The notes under the pieces were generated by a model, which was not told where the DNA came from, made no database searches, and was given only the letters and a program-made list of their open reading frames with translations. From Catellatospora tritici (GTDB lineage Bacteria > Actinomycetota > Actinomycetes > Mycobacteriales > Micromonosporaceae): a stretch of DNA of 64,000 nucleotides. How positions within the stretch are numbered: position 1 is the stretch's first letter; every line of letters begins with the position of its first letter. The DNA is taken from NCBI RefSeq assembly GCF_019083965.1, contig NZ_JAHRCY010000008.1, positions 248,001-312,000 of the forward strand, in the 5' to 3' direction. Both the position numbers and the translations under genes were made by a program. This document shows positions 8,260 through 16,570 of this stretch, piece by piece.

Positions 8260-10536
8260 TCAGTAATACGTCACAAACGTGGGCGACTTCTGCGTGCTCG
8301 GCAGCACCTTGAAGTGACGCAGCGTGAATGCCATCATGTCGCGGAACGCCGGACCCGCCACCTTGCCGCCGGCCCCGAGTCCGGGCGCCTTGACGAACAC
8401 GGCGATGACGTAGCGCGGCGCCTCGGCCGGGGCCATGCCGATGAACGACCCGACCTCGCCCTTGACGTACTTGCCGTTGACGACCTGCGAGCCGGTGCCG
8501 GTCTTGCCCGCGATCCGGTAGCCCGCCAGTGCGGCCGAGCGGCCGGTCGCGCCGTCGACGGTGGTGACCGCCTCCATGATCCGGCGCAGCGAGGTCGCTG
8601 TCTCGGCGCTGATCACCCGGTGCGACTGCGGTGCCGGGCCGGGGGCGTGCACGCCCTTGGGGTCGATCGTCTCCTTGATCAGGTGCGGCTGCATCCAGAC
8701 GCCGTCGTTGGCGATGGTCGCGTAGACCTCGGCCATCTGCAGCGGCGTCACGGCCACCCCGTGGCCGATCGGGATCGAGCCGTACGACGATCCGCTCCAG
8801 TTCTCCGGCGGCTGCACCAGCCCGGACGACTCACCGGGCACCCCGATCCCGGTCGGCTGCCCGAGCCCGAACTTGCGCTGGTACTCGTACAGCTTCTCCG
8901 GGCCCAGCTTGTCGGCGATCTTGATGGTCGCCACGTTCGACGAGTACGCCATCAGCCCCGGCAGCGTGATCTTCGTGCCCTCGGCGAACATGTGCGTGTC
9001 CCGGTACGCCGACCCGCCCTTGTAGATCACCGGACCGATGCTGATGGTCGAGTCGGGCTTGACCACGCCCTCCTCCAGCGCCGCCGACAGGGTGACCGCC
9101 TTGTGCACCGAACCGGGGTCGACCACGATCGAGGTGGCCGCGTCGACCAGCTCGTTGGGCTTGGCGTTGCCCCAGTCGGCGGCGTTGAACGTCGGGTACG
9201 ACGCCTGCGCGATCACCTCGCCGGTCTTGACGTCCAGCACCACCGCGGCGCCCCAGATCGCGTGCTCCTGCTCCATGTTCTGGAACAGGATGCGCTGGGC
9301 CTGGTACTGCACGTCCCAGTCGATGGTGAGCACCAGCGAGCTGCCCGGCTGCGCCGGCGTCTCGTGGCGGTAGCCGCCGGGGATGGGTTTGCGCAGCTCG
9401 GCGTTGCCGACCTCGTACACCAGCTCGCCGTTGTGGCCGCGCAGCACGTCGTCGTAGCGGGCCTCCAGCCCGGCCAGGCCGGTCATGTCGGTGCCGGTGA
9501 AGCCGATCAGGTTGGCCGCCAGGTCCGCCCCCGGCACGTCGCGGCGCTCGTCGCGCTCGACCCGGATCCCGGGCAGCTTCATCGCGCGCACCACCTCGGC
9601 GGTCTCCACGCTCAGGCCCCGGGTCAGCCAGCGGAACCGCACCGGCCCGCCGATGACCTCCTGGGTGCCCTTGCGCAGCAGCGGCTCCAGCTCGGAGGGG
9701 GCCTTGCCCAGCAGCGGCGCCAGCTTCTGGGCTGTACCCACCGGATCGGTCACCAGCTCCGGGTCCACGGCGACGAAGCGGGCCTCGACGCTGCGCGCCA
9801 GCACCGCCCCGTCCCGGTCGAAGATCGCGCCGCGCGGCGCGGCCAGGCCGACCTCGTCCAGGCGCTCCTTGAGCCCGGCCGCCGCGAACGCGGGCGCGTC
9901 GGCGAGCTGGAACTGGACCAGCCGGATGCCGATGACCACGAACAGCAGCAGCGACAGCACCGTGGCCAACCGCAGCCGCCGGTTGGGCGAGCCCAGGCGG
10001 GGCGGGGTGGGCGTGGTCGCACCCGGCCGGTCCGGGCCGCCGCGTCGCTGCGGGCCGCGTCGCTGCCACGGGGGTACGACCACAGCCTCGCGCCGGGCCG
10101 CCTCGCGCGCCCTGACGGGACCCCGCTTCGGTTCCCGCCCCGCGGGTTCGCCGCGTCCGGCCGTGCGCTTGAGCCCGGCGGCCGCCCGGGTCGGCGGCTC
10201 GTCGGCGCGGCCGCCGCGAACCATGCGCAGCGCGGCCCGGCGCCGCTGCAGCTCCCGCTCGGCCAGCGCGTCGAGTTCGTCCTCGTCCTCGACCGGCGAC
10301 GCTTCTCTCGGCGCGCTACGGGCGCCGCGCGGGGCCGCGTCGGCACGGGCGCGGCCGACCGGGGGTACGTGCTGAACGCGCGGGTCCTCGCCCCCGTCGG
10401 CGGCGTCGGTGTCCCCGGCCCGGGGAGCCCCGTCGCGCACGGTGCGGCCACGCGGCGTGAAGGCGCGTGCGTCGGAGATGCCTGAACGGCGGCCGGTCCC
10501 GCGCCGGGGTGATTCCTCGTCCTCGCGTCGCGCCAT
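8260..10536 (-). CDS. ftsI: Class B penicillin-binding protein FtsI/PBP3 (PbpB)
   Basis: Septal D,D-transpeptidase, partner of FtsW. The 758-aa product starts with a long Arg/Pro/Glu-rich cytoplasmic extension (about 185 residues), then one membrane anchor (VLSLLLFVVIGIRLVQFQL), a PBP-dimer domain with the RGAIFDRDG motif, and the transpeptidase domain. Catalytic motifs are intact: SVHK (the Ser-x-x-Lys tetrad in DPGSVHKAV), SSN and KTGTG. The extended basic N-terminus resembles mycobacterial PbpB, where that region contacts other divisome proteins and is kinase-regulated; whether that holds here is inference. ATG preceded by GAGGAGAG three bases upstream. Confidence 0.96.
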   Translation of the reverse strand: MARREDEESPRRGTGRRSGISDARAFTPRGRTVRDGAPRAGDTDAADGGEDPRVQHVPPVGRARADAAPRGARSAPREASPVEDEDELDALAERELQRRRAALRMVRGGRADEPPTRAAAGLKRTAGRGEPAGREPKRGPVRAREAARREAVVVPPWQRRGPQRRGGPDRPGATTPTPPRLGSPNRRLRLATVLSLLLFVVIGIRLVQFQLADAPAFAAAGLKERLDEVGLAAPRGAIFDRDGAVLARSVEARFVAVDPELVTDPVGTAQKLAPLLGKAPSELEPLLRKGTQEVIGGPVRFRWLTRGLSVETAEVVRAMKLPGIRVERDERRDVPGADLAANLIGFTGTDMTGLAGLEARYDDVLRGHNGELVYEVGNAELRKPIPGGYRHETPAQPGSSLVLTIDWDVQYQAQRILFQNMEQEHAIWGAAVVLDVKTGEVIAQASYPTFNAADWGNAKPNELVDAATSIVVDPGSVHKAVTLSAALEEGVVKPDSTISIGPVIYKGGSAYRDTHMFAEGTKITLPGLMAYSSNVATIKIADKLGPEKLYEYQRKFGLGQPTGIGVPGESSGLVQPPENWSGSSYGSIPIGHGVAVTPLQMAEVYATIANDGVWMQPHLIKETIDPKGVHAPGPAPQSHRVISAETATSLRRIMEAVTTVDGATGRSAALAGYRIAGKTGTGSQVVNGKYVKGEVGSFIGMAPAEAPRYVIAVFVKAPGLGAGGKVAGPAFRDMMAFTLRHFKVLPSTQKSPTFVTYY

Positions 10537-10711
10537 GGTCTCTCCTCACATTGGAGCCGCCCGGTCCTCACTGGCCCCAAGATCCGCCGAGTCGCCGAGC
10601 GGTCGGCCACTGGACGAGCCCCGACAGGCCCGAGTGCCCGGCGACTCGGAACACGGCGGCGCCCGGCGCCGTCGGCGGGGGTGCCGCGACGGCACCGGGC
10701 GGGCCGCAACG

Positions 10712-10750
10712 GCGCCACGGCGCGACCCGGGCGGGGCCGCGCCGTGGCGC
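10712..10750. repeat. GC-rich 13-bp inverted repeat between ftsL-like gene and ftsI
   Basis: Perfect 13-nt arms at 10712-10724 and 10738-10750 (GCGCCACGGCGCG and its complement) with a 13-nt loop, starting 10 bases after the ftsL-like stop codon. A smaller stem, GGTGCC/GGCACC, lies at about 10679-10695. There is no U-run on the minus strand, so it is not an obvious intrinsic terminator; it could slow polymerase or protect the 3' end of the upstream message within the 223-base gap before ftsI. Confidence 0.6.
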
Positions 10751-10759
10751 GCTCACGTA

Positions 10760-11305
10760 TTACTGGCTGGTGATGCTGGGCTTGCCGGTGGCCGGCTGCG
10801 GCACCCCGATGATCTTGCCGTCGGGCAGCCGGATGAACGCGGGTGAACCCGCGGGCACCAGGCCCAGCCGCTTGGCCGCCGCCTCCAGGCGACCCGGCGA
10901 CTCCGCCTCCGCGATCTCCTGGCTCACCTGCTGCTCACGCAGGTCCAGCTGGGCCTGCTTGTGCTTGAGATCGGTCAACTGCAGGCCGCTCTCGGCGATC
11001 TTGGTGTTGAGCACCAGGATGCCGAGCACCCCGGCCACCACGACCAGCACGATGAGCAGCACGAACGGCGTACGCGGCGCGGCCACCGGCACCGGGGGCG
11101 CCAGCCGCAGCCGCGGCCGACGCACCGGCTCCTCGGCCGGCTGCGCCGCCAGCGCGGCGTTGCCATTGGTGCGGTACCGCCCACGCGCGGTCCCGCGCTC
11201 GGGCAGGGCCACCGTCTCGTGCGTCGCGCTCCGACCCCCCGGGCGCGGCGCCGCCTGCGGCGGCTCGTTGCTGCGGCGCGATGCCCGCAGCGGTGTCACG
11301 TTCAT
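10760..11305 (-). CDS. FtsL-like bitopic septum protein
   Basis: Single-pass membrane protein of 181 aa placed between rsmH and ftsI, the usual position of ftsL. It has a 95-residue basic, Pro/Ala/Arg-rich cytoplasmic part, one strong membrane segment (FVLLIVLVVVAGVLGILVL), then a predicted coiled coil rich in Gln/Glu (LTDLKHKQAQLDLREQQVSQ) and a short C-terminal region with RLGLVPAG. This architecture fits FtsL/DivIC-type proteins that scaffold FtsW-FtsI, and the syntenic M. tuberculosis gene is Rv2164c. Start: ATG at 11305 has AAAGGGGG five bases upstream; another ATG at 11338 overlaps the rsmH stop (ATGA) and would add 11 residues. Confidence 0.82.
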   Translation of the reverse strand: MNVTPLRASRRSNEPPQAAPRPGGRSATHETVALPERGTARGRYRTNGNAALAAQPAEEPVRRPRLRLAPPVPVAAPRTPFVLLIVLVVVAGVLGILVLNTKIAESGLQLTDLKHKQAQLDLREQQVSQEIAEAESPGRLEAAAKRLGLVPAGSPAFIRLPDGKIIGVPQPATGKPSITSQ

Positions 11306-11334
11306 CTTTGCCCCCTTTGCTCGCAGCTGTCGGT

Positions 11335-12321
11335 TCATGGACCGTGGTCCCTGTCGATCGTCTCCGCCGCGCGCAACCGCACCGATCCGGCTCGCGGGTT
11401 GCGCGCCACCTCCTCGTCGCTGGGCAGCTCCGCCCCACCCCGGGTGAGCAGCTTCAGCGTCGGCCCGGTCCCCGGCAGCTCGATCGGCAGTCCGATCGGA
11501 GCGGTGCTGCGGGCGCGGGCCACGAAGGCCTGCTTGGTGATCTTGTCTTCGAGCGAGTGGTACGACAGCACGACCACCCGCCCTCCCGGCGTCAGCGCGT
11601 CGATCGTCCGCGGCAGTGCCCGCTCCCAGGTGGACAGCTCGCCGTTGACCTCGATACGCAGCGCCTGGAACGTCCGCTTCGCCGGATGTCCCCCGGTACG
11701 CCGGGCCGGGGCCGGGATCGAGTCCCGCACCAGCTCGGCCAGCAGCGCCGATGACGTGATCGGCGCCTTGGCACGTTCGCGCACGATCGCCGCGGCGATC
11801 TTGGACGCGAACTTCTCCTCGCCGTACACCCGCAGCACGCGGGTGAGCTCGGCGTGGGAGTAGTTGTTGACGATCTCCTGGGCGGTCGTGCCGGTGGTCT
11901 GATCCATCCGCATGTCCAGCGGCGCGTCCTGGGCGTAGGCGAACCCGCGGTCGGCCGCGTCGAGCTGCAGCGACGACACGCCCAGGTCGAACAGGGCGCT
12001 GTCGATCGCGTCGAGGCCCAGCTTGACCAGCACGTCGGGCAGCTCGTCGTAGACGGCGTGCACGAGATGGATCCGGTCGGCGAAGGGAGCCAGCCGTCGT
12101 TGCGAGTGGGCCAGGGCCTCGGTGTCGCGGTCCAGTCCCACCAGGATCGTGTTCGGGTGCGCGGTGAGCACCGCCTCGGCGTGGCCGCCGAGACCCAGCG
12201 TGCCGTCGACGTGGATGGTGCGTCCGTCGGGGCCGCGACCGGGCCGGTCGAGAGCGGGAGCCAGCAGTTGTAGGCATCGATCGAGCAGAACCGGTACGTG
12301 AACGCCACGCGGTTCCACCAT
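11335..12321 (-). CDS. rsmH: 16S rRNA (cytosine(1402)-N(4))-methyltransferase RsmH
   Basis: SAM-dependent enzyme that methylates N4 of C1402 in 16S rRNA, formerly MraW. The 328-aa product begins MVEPRGVHVPVLLDRC, the conserved family start, followed by the SAM-binding DGTLGLGGHAEAVL, DLGVSSLQLD, GFAYAQDAPLDMRMD and the late motif VVVLSYHSLEDKI. The frame stays open upstream, but the ATG at 12321 is chosen because AGGGGGG lies 7-8 bases before it and family homology begins here. It lies downstream of mraZ after about 190 bases with no other gene. Confidence 0.95.
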   Translation of the reverse strand: MVEPRGVHVPVLLDRCLQLLAPALDRPGRGPDGRTIHVDGTLGLGGHAEAVLTAHPNTILVGLDRDTEALAHSQRRLAPFADRIHLVHAVYDELPDVLVKLGLDAIDSALFDLGVSSLQLDAADRGFAYAQDAPLDMRMDQTTGTTAQEIVNNYSHAELTRVLRVYGEEKFASKIAAAIVRERAKAPITSSALLAELVRDSIPAPARRTGGHPAKRTFQALRIEVNGELSTWERALPRTIDALTPGGRVVVLSYHSLEDKITKQAFVARARSTAPIGLPIELPGTGPTLKLLTRGGAELPSDEEVARNPRAGSVRLRAAETIDRDHGP

Positions 12322-12514
12322 GGTCGAGCCCCCCTGTTCGCTGTGCCTGCCGTCGTACCGCCAGATCCCCATCCGCTTCCCCGTCCCGCCTCGCGGCCGA
12401 GGTGGGAGCGAATGCGCCTGGCATCGGGGAAGTGATGCCAGGTGCCGGAGCGGGTGGAGATCTCGCGGTACGGCGGCCCGGGTCCGGCTTTCGCGCGCCG
12501 GGACCCGCCCATCC

Positions 12515-12946
12515 TCATAGACCGCCGGGCAGCACCCCCTCCTCGATGTCGGCGAACTCGTCCTCGTTCGCCGCGAGGTAGGACTCCCACGACGGTTTGT
12601 CCCAGATCTCGACCCGGGTGCTCGCCCCGATGACCACCAGGTCACGGTCGAGCCCCGCGTATTCACGCAGGTGGGGCGGGATGGTGACCCGGCCCTGCTT
12701 GTCGGGGACCTCGTCGTGGGCGCCCGCGAAGAAGACCCGGCCGTAGGCGCGGGCCGCCTTGTTCGTCATGGGCGCCTCGGCGAGCTGTCCCGCGATGCGC
12801 TGGAACTCGGGCACCGTGAAGACATAGAGGCAGCGCTCCTGCCCTTTGGTGATCACGACACCTCCCGCCAGCTCGTCCCGGAACCGGGCAGGCAGGATCA
12901 GCCGACCCTTCTCGTCCAGCCGGGGAGTATGGGTGCCCAGGAACAT
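12515..12946 (-). CDS. mraZ: Transcriptional regulator MraZ
   Basis: DNA-binding repressor that heads the dcw cluster. The 143-aa product has two tandem SpoVT/AbrB-like halves: MFLGTHTPRLDEKGRLILPA at the start and DKQGRVTIPPHLREYAGLD around residue 80, each with the DxKGR core that in known MraZ proteins forms the multimeric ring binding TGGGN-type boxes. The open frame extends 30 codons upstream, but ATG 12946 is preceded by a G-rich Shine-Dalgarno stretch and matches the family start. The matching operator is visible about 110 bases upstream. Confidence 0.95.
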   Translation of the reverse strand: MFLGTHTPRLDEKGRLILPARFRDELAGGVVITKGQERCLYVFTVPEFQRIAGQLAEAPMTNKAARAYGRVFFAGAHDEVPDKQGRVTIPPHLREYAGLDRDLVVIGASTRVEIWDKPSWESYLAANEDEFADIEEGVLPGGL

Positions 12947-13050
12947 CGGCCCCCACCCCCTCTTAGACCGACGCCGCGACTGCGCTCGTTTCGCGGACGA
13001 GCCCATACGCGGTGCCTGCGGGGCCGGCGGACCCACGGCCCGCCATTGCG

Positions 13051-13082
13051 CCCCACTTTACTCCACTTCCCTCCACCGTCAA
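13051..13082 (-). promoter_or_regulatory. mraZ promoter with three MraZ boxes
   Basis: On the minus strand a -35 TTGACG (13077-13082), 16-base spacer and -10 TAAAGT (13055-13060) form a plausible promoter. Three TGG[AG]G pentamers start exactly 10 bases apart (13071-13075, 13061-13065, 13051-13055), filling the spacer and overlapping the -10; a fourth weaker TGGGT lies in phase at 13031-13035. Direct repeats of about 5 bp with a 10-bp period are the known recognition pattern of MraZ, so this should be the autorepression operator. A separate 5-bp-period TGGAG triplet is on the plus strand at 13140-13154. Confidence 0.8.
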
Positions 13083-13207
13083 TGCGAAATCAGCCTTCCG
13101 GGTGCCTTACCGCTCCATATCGCCGCAGCTCATCGCCGGTGGAGTGGAGTGGAGCGGCGGCGCGCCGGGTAACCAAGGTCATTCTTTTGACACCCGGTTG
13201 CGGGTAC

Positions 13208-13278
13208 GCCGAAGGGCACTGCTCGTCACATGGCGCTGCGCGAACGTCGCGGAGCGTGGCGAGACAGTGCCCTTCGGC
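13208..13278. terminator. 14-bp inverted repeat downstream of the small exported-protein gene
   Basis: Perfect 14-nt arms (GCCGAAGGGCACTG at 13208-13221 and its complement at 13265-13278) with a 43-base, itself partly paired loop. It lies 22 bases after the stop of the 13301-13510 gene on the minus strand and before the mraZ promoter, so it may separate the two transcription units. There is no U-tract, hence moderate confidence in termination. Confidence 0.45.
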
Positions 13279-13300
13279 AGCGTCTTCGAAAGTTTTCGGA

Positions 13301-13510
13301 TCAGGCCGTTTCGTCTTCGTCCGGCAGGGTGTCGGCGTCCGGCGGCTGCGGACGCTCGTCGTCGACCGAAGCCTGCGCCGAGGCGGGCGGGCGGGGCGCC
13401 GCCGTCGCGGCGGGCGCGCCCAGCAGACTCACCGCGGCCAGGCCGGCGCCCAGGGAGAGCACGAGGCGGGTGGGGTCGAAACGGGGACGGCGATCGGAGG
13501 GTTCCTGCAC
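13301..13510 (-). CDS. Small exported or membrane-anchored acidic protein
   Basis: A 69-aa product not recognised as a family. It has a short basic start (QEPSDRRPRFDPTR), one hydrophobic stretch (LVLSLGAGLAAVSLLGAPAA) followed by an AxA-like site (ATAAP) and then a Pro/Asp/Glu-rich acidic tail (DDERPQPPDADTLPDEDETA). This looks like a signal peptide or N-terminal anchor with an extracytoplasmic disordered tail. The GTG at 13510 is supported by GGAAGGA about six bases upstream. It is transcribed toward mraZ but separated from it by a large inverted repeat and the mraZ promoter. Third-position GC is high, consistent with a real gene. No function can be assigned. Confidence 0.6.
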   Translation of the reverse strand: MQEPSDRRPRFDPTRLVLSLGAGLAAVSLLGAPAATAAPRPPASAQASVDDERPQPPDADTLPDEDETA

Positions 13511-13781
13511 GGCGGGTCCTTCCCGGGTCCAGCGGCGGCCGCACCGGTACGCGCGGCGACTCGCCCCTGCCCGGGATCCATCGTGAGGGGGTGGCGCAAG
13601 CGGACCGGGCAGGGCTCGGTTGATCCGCCTGGCGCAGCAGCTCGGCACCTGGGTCACAGGTTCCGCCACACGCGGCTGCCCACTCGTTTTATCCCATTGC
13701 GGCCAAATAGGCAATACGCAGGGAAAACTCGCGGTCAGACGGTGTTCTGCGCCACAGGTCCGGCGCACCTGCCGGGTCAGG

Positions 13782-13787
13782 TAGCCT
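13782..13787 (+). promoter_or_regulatory. -10 element of murT (leaderless type)
   Basis: TAGCCT lies seven bases before the GTG of murT, with no Shine-Dalgarno sequence between, so the transcript probably starts at or next to the start codon. No convincing -35 is visible. Confidence 0.5.
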
Positions 13788-13794
13788 CTCCGGC

Positions 13795-15051
13795 GTGACG
13801 GAGAAGAAACTGCCGCTGCGCGCCACCCTTGCGGCGTCGGTGTCGCGTACCGCCGCGGCGCTGTCGCGCGCCACCGGACGCGGTGACGGATCGGTCATCG
13901 GCGGGCGCCTCGGCATGATGATCGACCCCGACCTGCTGGCCCACCTGGCCGCCGGCCGCCGGATAGCCTTGGTCTCCGGCACCAACGGCAAGACCACCAC
14001 CACCCGGTTCACCGCCGCGGCGGTCGGCGTGCTGGGCGAGGTCGCCACCAACTCGTTCGGCGCCAACATGCCCACCGGGCACACCTCCGCCCTGGCCCGT
14101 GCCGGCGCCACGCCGTACGCGGTGCTCGAGGTCGACGAGCACTACCTCGCGCAGGTGCTGACGGCCACCACGCCCCTGGTCGTGGCGCTGCTGAACCTGT
14201 CGCGCGACCAGCTCGACCGGGCCAAGGAAGTCGCGATGATGGCGCAGCTGTGGCGCGACGCGCTGGCCGACCACCCCGACGTGCACGTGGTGGCCAACGC
14301 CGACGACCCCATGGTCGTCTACGCCGCCGCCGCGCACGCCGCCGCCGGCACCGGTGGGGTCACCTGGTTCTCGGCCGGGCAGCGTTGGCGCGAGGACGCG
14401 CACGTCTGCCCCGCCTGCGGCGCCCACATCGACCGCGACGGCACCGACGACGGCTGGCGCTGCGCCACCGGCGACCTGGTCCGGCCCACCCCGCAGTGGA
14501 CCGTCGGCGACAGCGCCGTGATCGACCCCGAGGGCGTGTCGCACGAGCTCAAGCTGCAGCTCCCCGGCAAGGTCAACGTCGGCAACGCGGCGACCGCGCT
14601 GGCCGTGGCGCACCGGTTCGGCGTCGACCCGGCCGCGGCCGCGCCCCGGCTCGCCGAGGTCGCCAGCGTCGCGGGCCGCTACGCCCAGGTCGACCGGGAC
14701 GGCCGCAACATCCGCCTGCTGCTGGCCAAGAACCCGGCCAGCTGGCTGGAGGCGTTCGACATGGCCGAGCAGCAGCCCACGCTGCTGTCCATCAACGCCC
14801 GCGACCCCGACGGCTTCGACACCAGCTGGCTGTTCGACGTCGACTTCGCACCGCTGCGCGGCCGCCAGGTGCTCATCACCGGCGACCGGGCGTACGACCT
14901 CGCCGTCCGGCTGGAGGTCAACGAGGTGCCGTTCACGCACGTCAAGACCTTCGCCGAGGCGGTCGCGGCGGTGCCGCCCGGCCGGCTGGAAGTGATCGCG
15001 AACTACACCGCGTTCCAGGACATCCGAGCGGAGTTGGATCGAGTTGTCTAG
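13795..15051 (+). CDS. murT: Lipid II isoglutaminyl synthase, Mur ligase-like subunit MurT
   Basis: With GatD, amidates the alpha-carboxyl of D-Glu in lipid II, giving D-isoglutamine. The 418-aa product has a Mur ligase central domain with P-loop VSGTNGKTTTTRF near residue 60 and an inserted zinc ribbon: CPACG near residue 205 followed by a third Cys in WRCATG about 18 residues on. The C-terminal DUF1727 region (from about 310) completes the family architecture. The start is GTG, apparently leaderless. Its stop overlaps the gatD start by eight bases, so the two subunits are co-translated. Unlike other Mur ligases it is not inside the mra operon but transcribed away from it. Confidence 0.94.
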   Translation: MTEKKLPLRATLAASVSRTAAALSRATGRGDGSVIGGRLGMMIDPDLLAHLAAGRRIALVSGTNGKTTTTRFTAAAVGVLGEVATNSFGANMPTGHTSALARAGATPYAVLEVDEHYLAQVLTATTPLVVALLNLSRDQLDRAKEVAMMAQLWRDALADHPDVHVVANADDPMVVYAAAAHAAAGTGGVTWFSAGQRWREDAHVCPACGAHIDRDGTDDGWRCATGDLVRPTPQWTVGDSAVIDPEGVSHELKLQLPGKVNVGNAATALAVAHRFGVDPAAAAPRLAEVASVAGRYAQVDRDGRNIRLLLAKNPASWLEAFDMAEQQPTLLSINARDPDGFDTSWLFDVDFAPLRGRQVLITGDRAYDLAVRLEVNEVPFTHVKTFAEAVAAVPPGRLEVIANYTAFQDIRAELDRVV

Positions 15052-15751
15052 CGCACTGCAGATCGTCTGGGTCTACCCCGACCTGCTCTCCACGTACGGC
15101 GACCGGGGCAACATGCTGATCCTGGCGCACCGGGCCAAGGCGCGCGGCATCCCCGTGCAGACCGTCGAGGTCCGCTCCGACGAGCCGCTGCCCACCGGCG
15201 ACATCTACCTGCTCGGCGGCGGCGAGGACGGCCCGCAGGCCCTGGCCGCGCAGCGGCTCAACGCCGACCGGGGGCTGCACCGCGCCGTCGACCGGCGCGC
15301 CGTGGTGTTCGCCGTGTGCGCCGGGTACCAGCTGCTCGGGCGCAGCTTCTACGCCAAGGGCGCCGAGTGCGCCGGGCTGGACCTGCTCGACCTGTACTCC
15401 GACCGCGGCCCGACCCGGGCCGTCGGCGAGCTGGCCGGCGAGGTCGACCCGACGCTGGGCGTGCCCATGCTGACCGGGTTCGAAAACCACGGCGGCCGCA
15501 CCCACCTCGGGCGCGGCGTCCGGCCGCTGGTCCGGGTGAAGACGGGCATCGGCAACGACGGCGTCAGCGAGGGTGCCTGGAAGGGCACCGTGCTGGGCAC
15601 GTACTCCCACGGCCCCGCCCTGTCGCGCAACCCCGGCCTGGCCGACCTGCTGCTGCGCTGGGCCACCGGCGAGGAGACCCTGCCGGCGATGGACGACACC
15701 TGGCCCACCCGCCTGCGCAACGAGCGCCTGTCCGCCACAGGACTCGCGTGA
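15044..15751 (+). CDS. gatD: Lipid II isoglutaminyl synthase, glutamine amidotransferase subunit GatD
   Basis: Class I, CobB/CobQ-like glutaminase that supplies ammonia to MurT. The 235-aa product shows the nucleophile in FAVCAGYQLLG (Cys near residue 94) and the catalytic His in GTYSHGPALSRNP (near 189), plus the GGGEDGPQ loop near residue 60. The start is an unusual TTG at 15044, inside the last codons of murT, preceded by GGAG; no better start in frame fits the family N-terminus VWVYPDLLSTYGDRGN. The stop overlaps the next gene's GTG (GTGA). With the glutaminase triad intact the complex should be active. Confidence 0.94.
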   Translation: MSSALQIVWVYPDLLSTYGDRGNMLILAHRAKARGIPVQTVEVRSDEPLPTGDIYLLGGGEDGPQALAAQRLNADRGLHRAVDRRAVVFAVCAGYQLLGRSFYAKGAECAGLDLLDLYSDRGPTRAVGELAGEVDPTLGVPMLTGFENHGGRTHLGRGVRPLVRVKTGIGNDGVSEGAWKGTVLGTYSHGPALSRNPGLADLLLRWATGEETLPAMDDTWPTRLRNERLSATGLA

Positions 15752-16512
15752 CCGGCACCGCCCGCGCCTCCGACGCCGTGACCAGCGATCCCGCATCGCA
15801 GGCACACGCCGAGGCCCTGACAGAGGCCACCGCCAAGACCAACGCATCGGCGCCTCGGGCGTCGGCGACGCGCTGGACGCGGGCCGTCGGGCTGGCCCTG
15901 CTGGTTGCCGCCGCCGCGATCGGCGCGTGGCTGCTGCCGCTGGAGCGGCTGCCGGCGTGGGTGGACCAGCTGGGTCCGGCGGCGCCCGTCGTGGCGGTGC
16001 TGGTGTGCGCGGGGCTGCTCAGCGCGCTGGTACCGCGTACCGCGATCTCGCTGGGCTGCGGCGCGCTGTTCGGTGCGGTGATGGGCGCGACCTGGTCGAT
16101 GGTGGCGGCGCTGCTCGCCGCGGCGTTCACCTACGCGGCGGGGCGGTGGGCCGGGCGTGACCTGGTCGCGGCCCGCGCCGGGGACCGGCTGCAGCGGCTG
16201 GACCGCTGGCTGGCCGCGCACGGCCTGCTGGCCGTGGTCGTGGTGCGGTTGCAGCCGATCGCCCCGTTCGGGCTGGTCGGGTATGCCTACGGCACGTCGA
16301 CGACGCGGTTCCGGCACTACCTGCTGGGCACGCTCATCGGCGGGGTGCCGTCCTCGTTCAGCTACGCCACCATCGGGGCGGCCGCCGTGGCGCCGCACAC
16401 GCTGAGCTGGCTGACGTTCATACCCGCCGCCAGCGGCATTCTCATCAGCGCCGCCGCCGCGGTGCACTGGCGCCGCCAGTCCCTGCGCAACCGGCGGCTC
16501 GCCCCGGCGTGA
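15748..16512 (+). CDS. VTT/TVP38-family membrane protein
   Basis: Polytopic protein of 254 aa with about six hydrophobic segments and the SNARE-associated/VTT (DedA-like) pattern, including VPRTAISLGCGALFG near residue 95 and VVRLQPIAPFGLVGYAYG near 165. Proteins of this superfamily act in membrane lipid scrambling or undecaprenyl-phosphate recycling; the exact role of the TVP38 branch is not settled. The GTG overlaps the gatD stop (GTGA), making a murT-gatD-VTT operon, which suggests, as inference, a link with lipid carrier handling. The first 40 residues are polar and probably cytoplasmic. Confidence 0.85.
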   Translation: MTGTARASDAVTSDPASQAHAEALTEATAKTNASAPRASATRWTRAVGLALLVAAAAIGAWLLPLERLPAWVDQLGPAAPVVAVLVCAGLLSALVPRTAISLGCGALFGAVMGATWSMVAALLAAAFTYAAGRWAGRDLVAARAGDRLQRLDRWLAAHGLLAVVVVRLQPIAPFGLVGYAYGTSTTRFRHYLLGTLIGGVPSSFSYATIGAAAVAPHTLSWLTFIPAASGILISAAAAVHWRRQSLRNRRLAPA

Positions 16513-16570
16513 TCCGACCGCCCCCGGCCGCCGAGTACGACTGCGGGGCGCCCGATGGCCGGAGCCGCAG

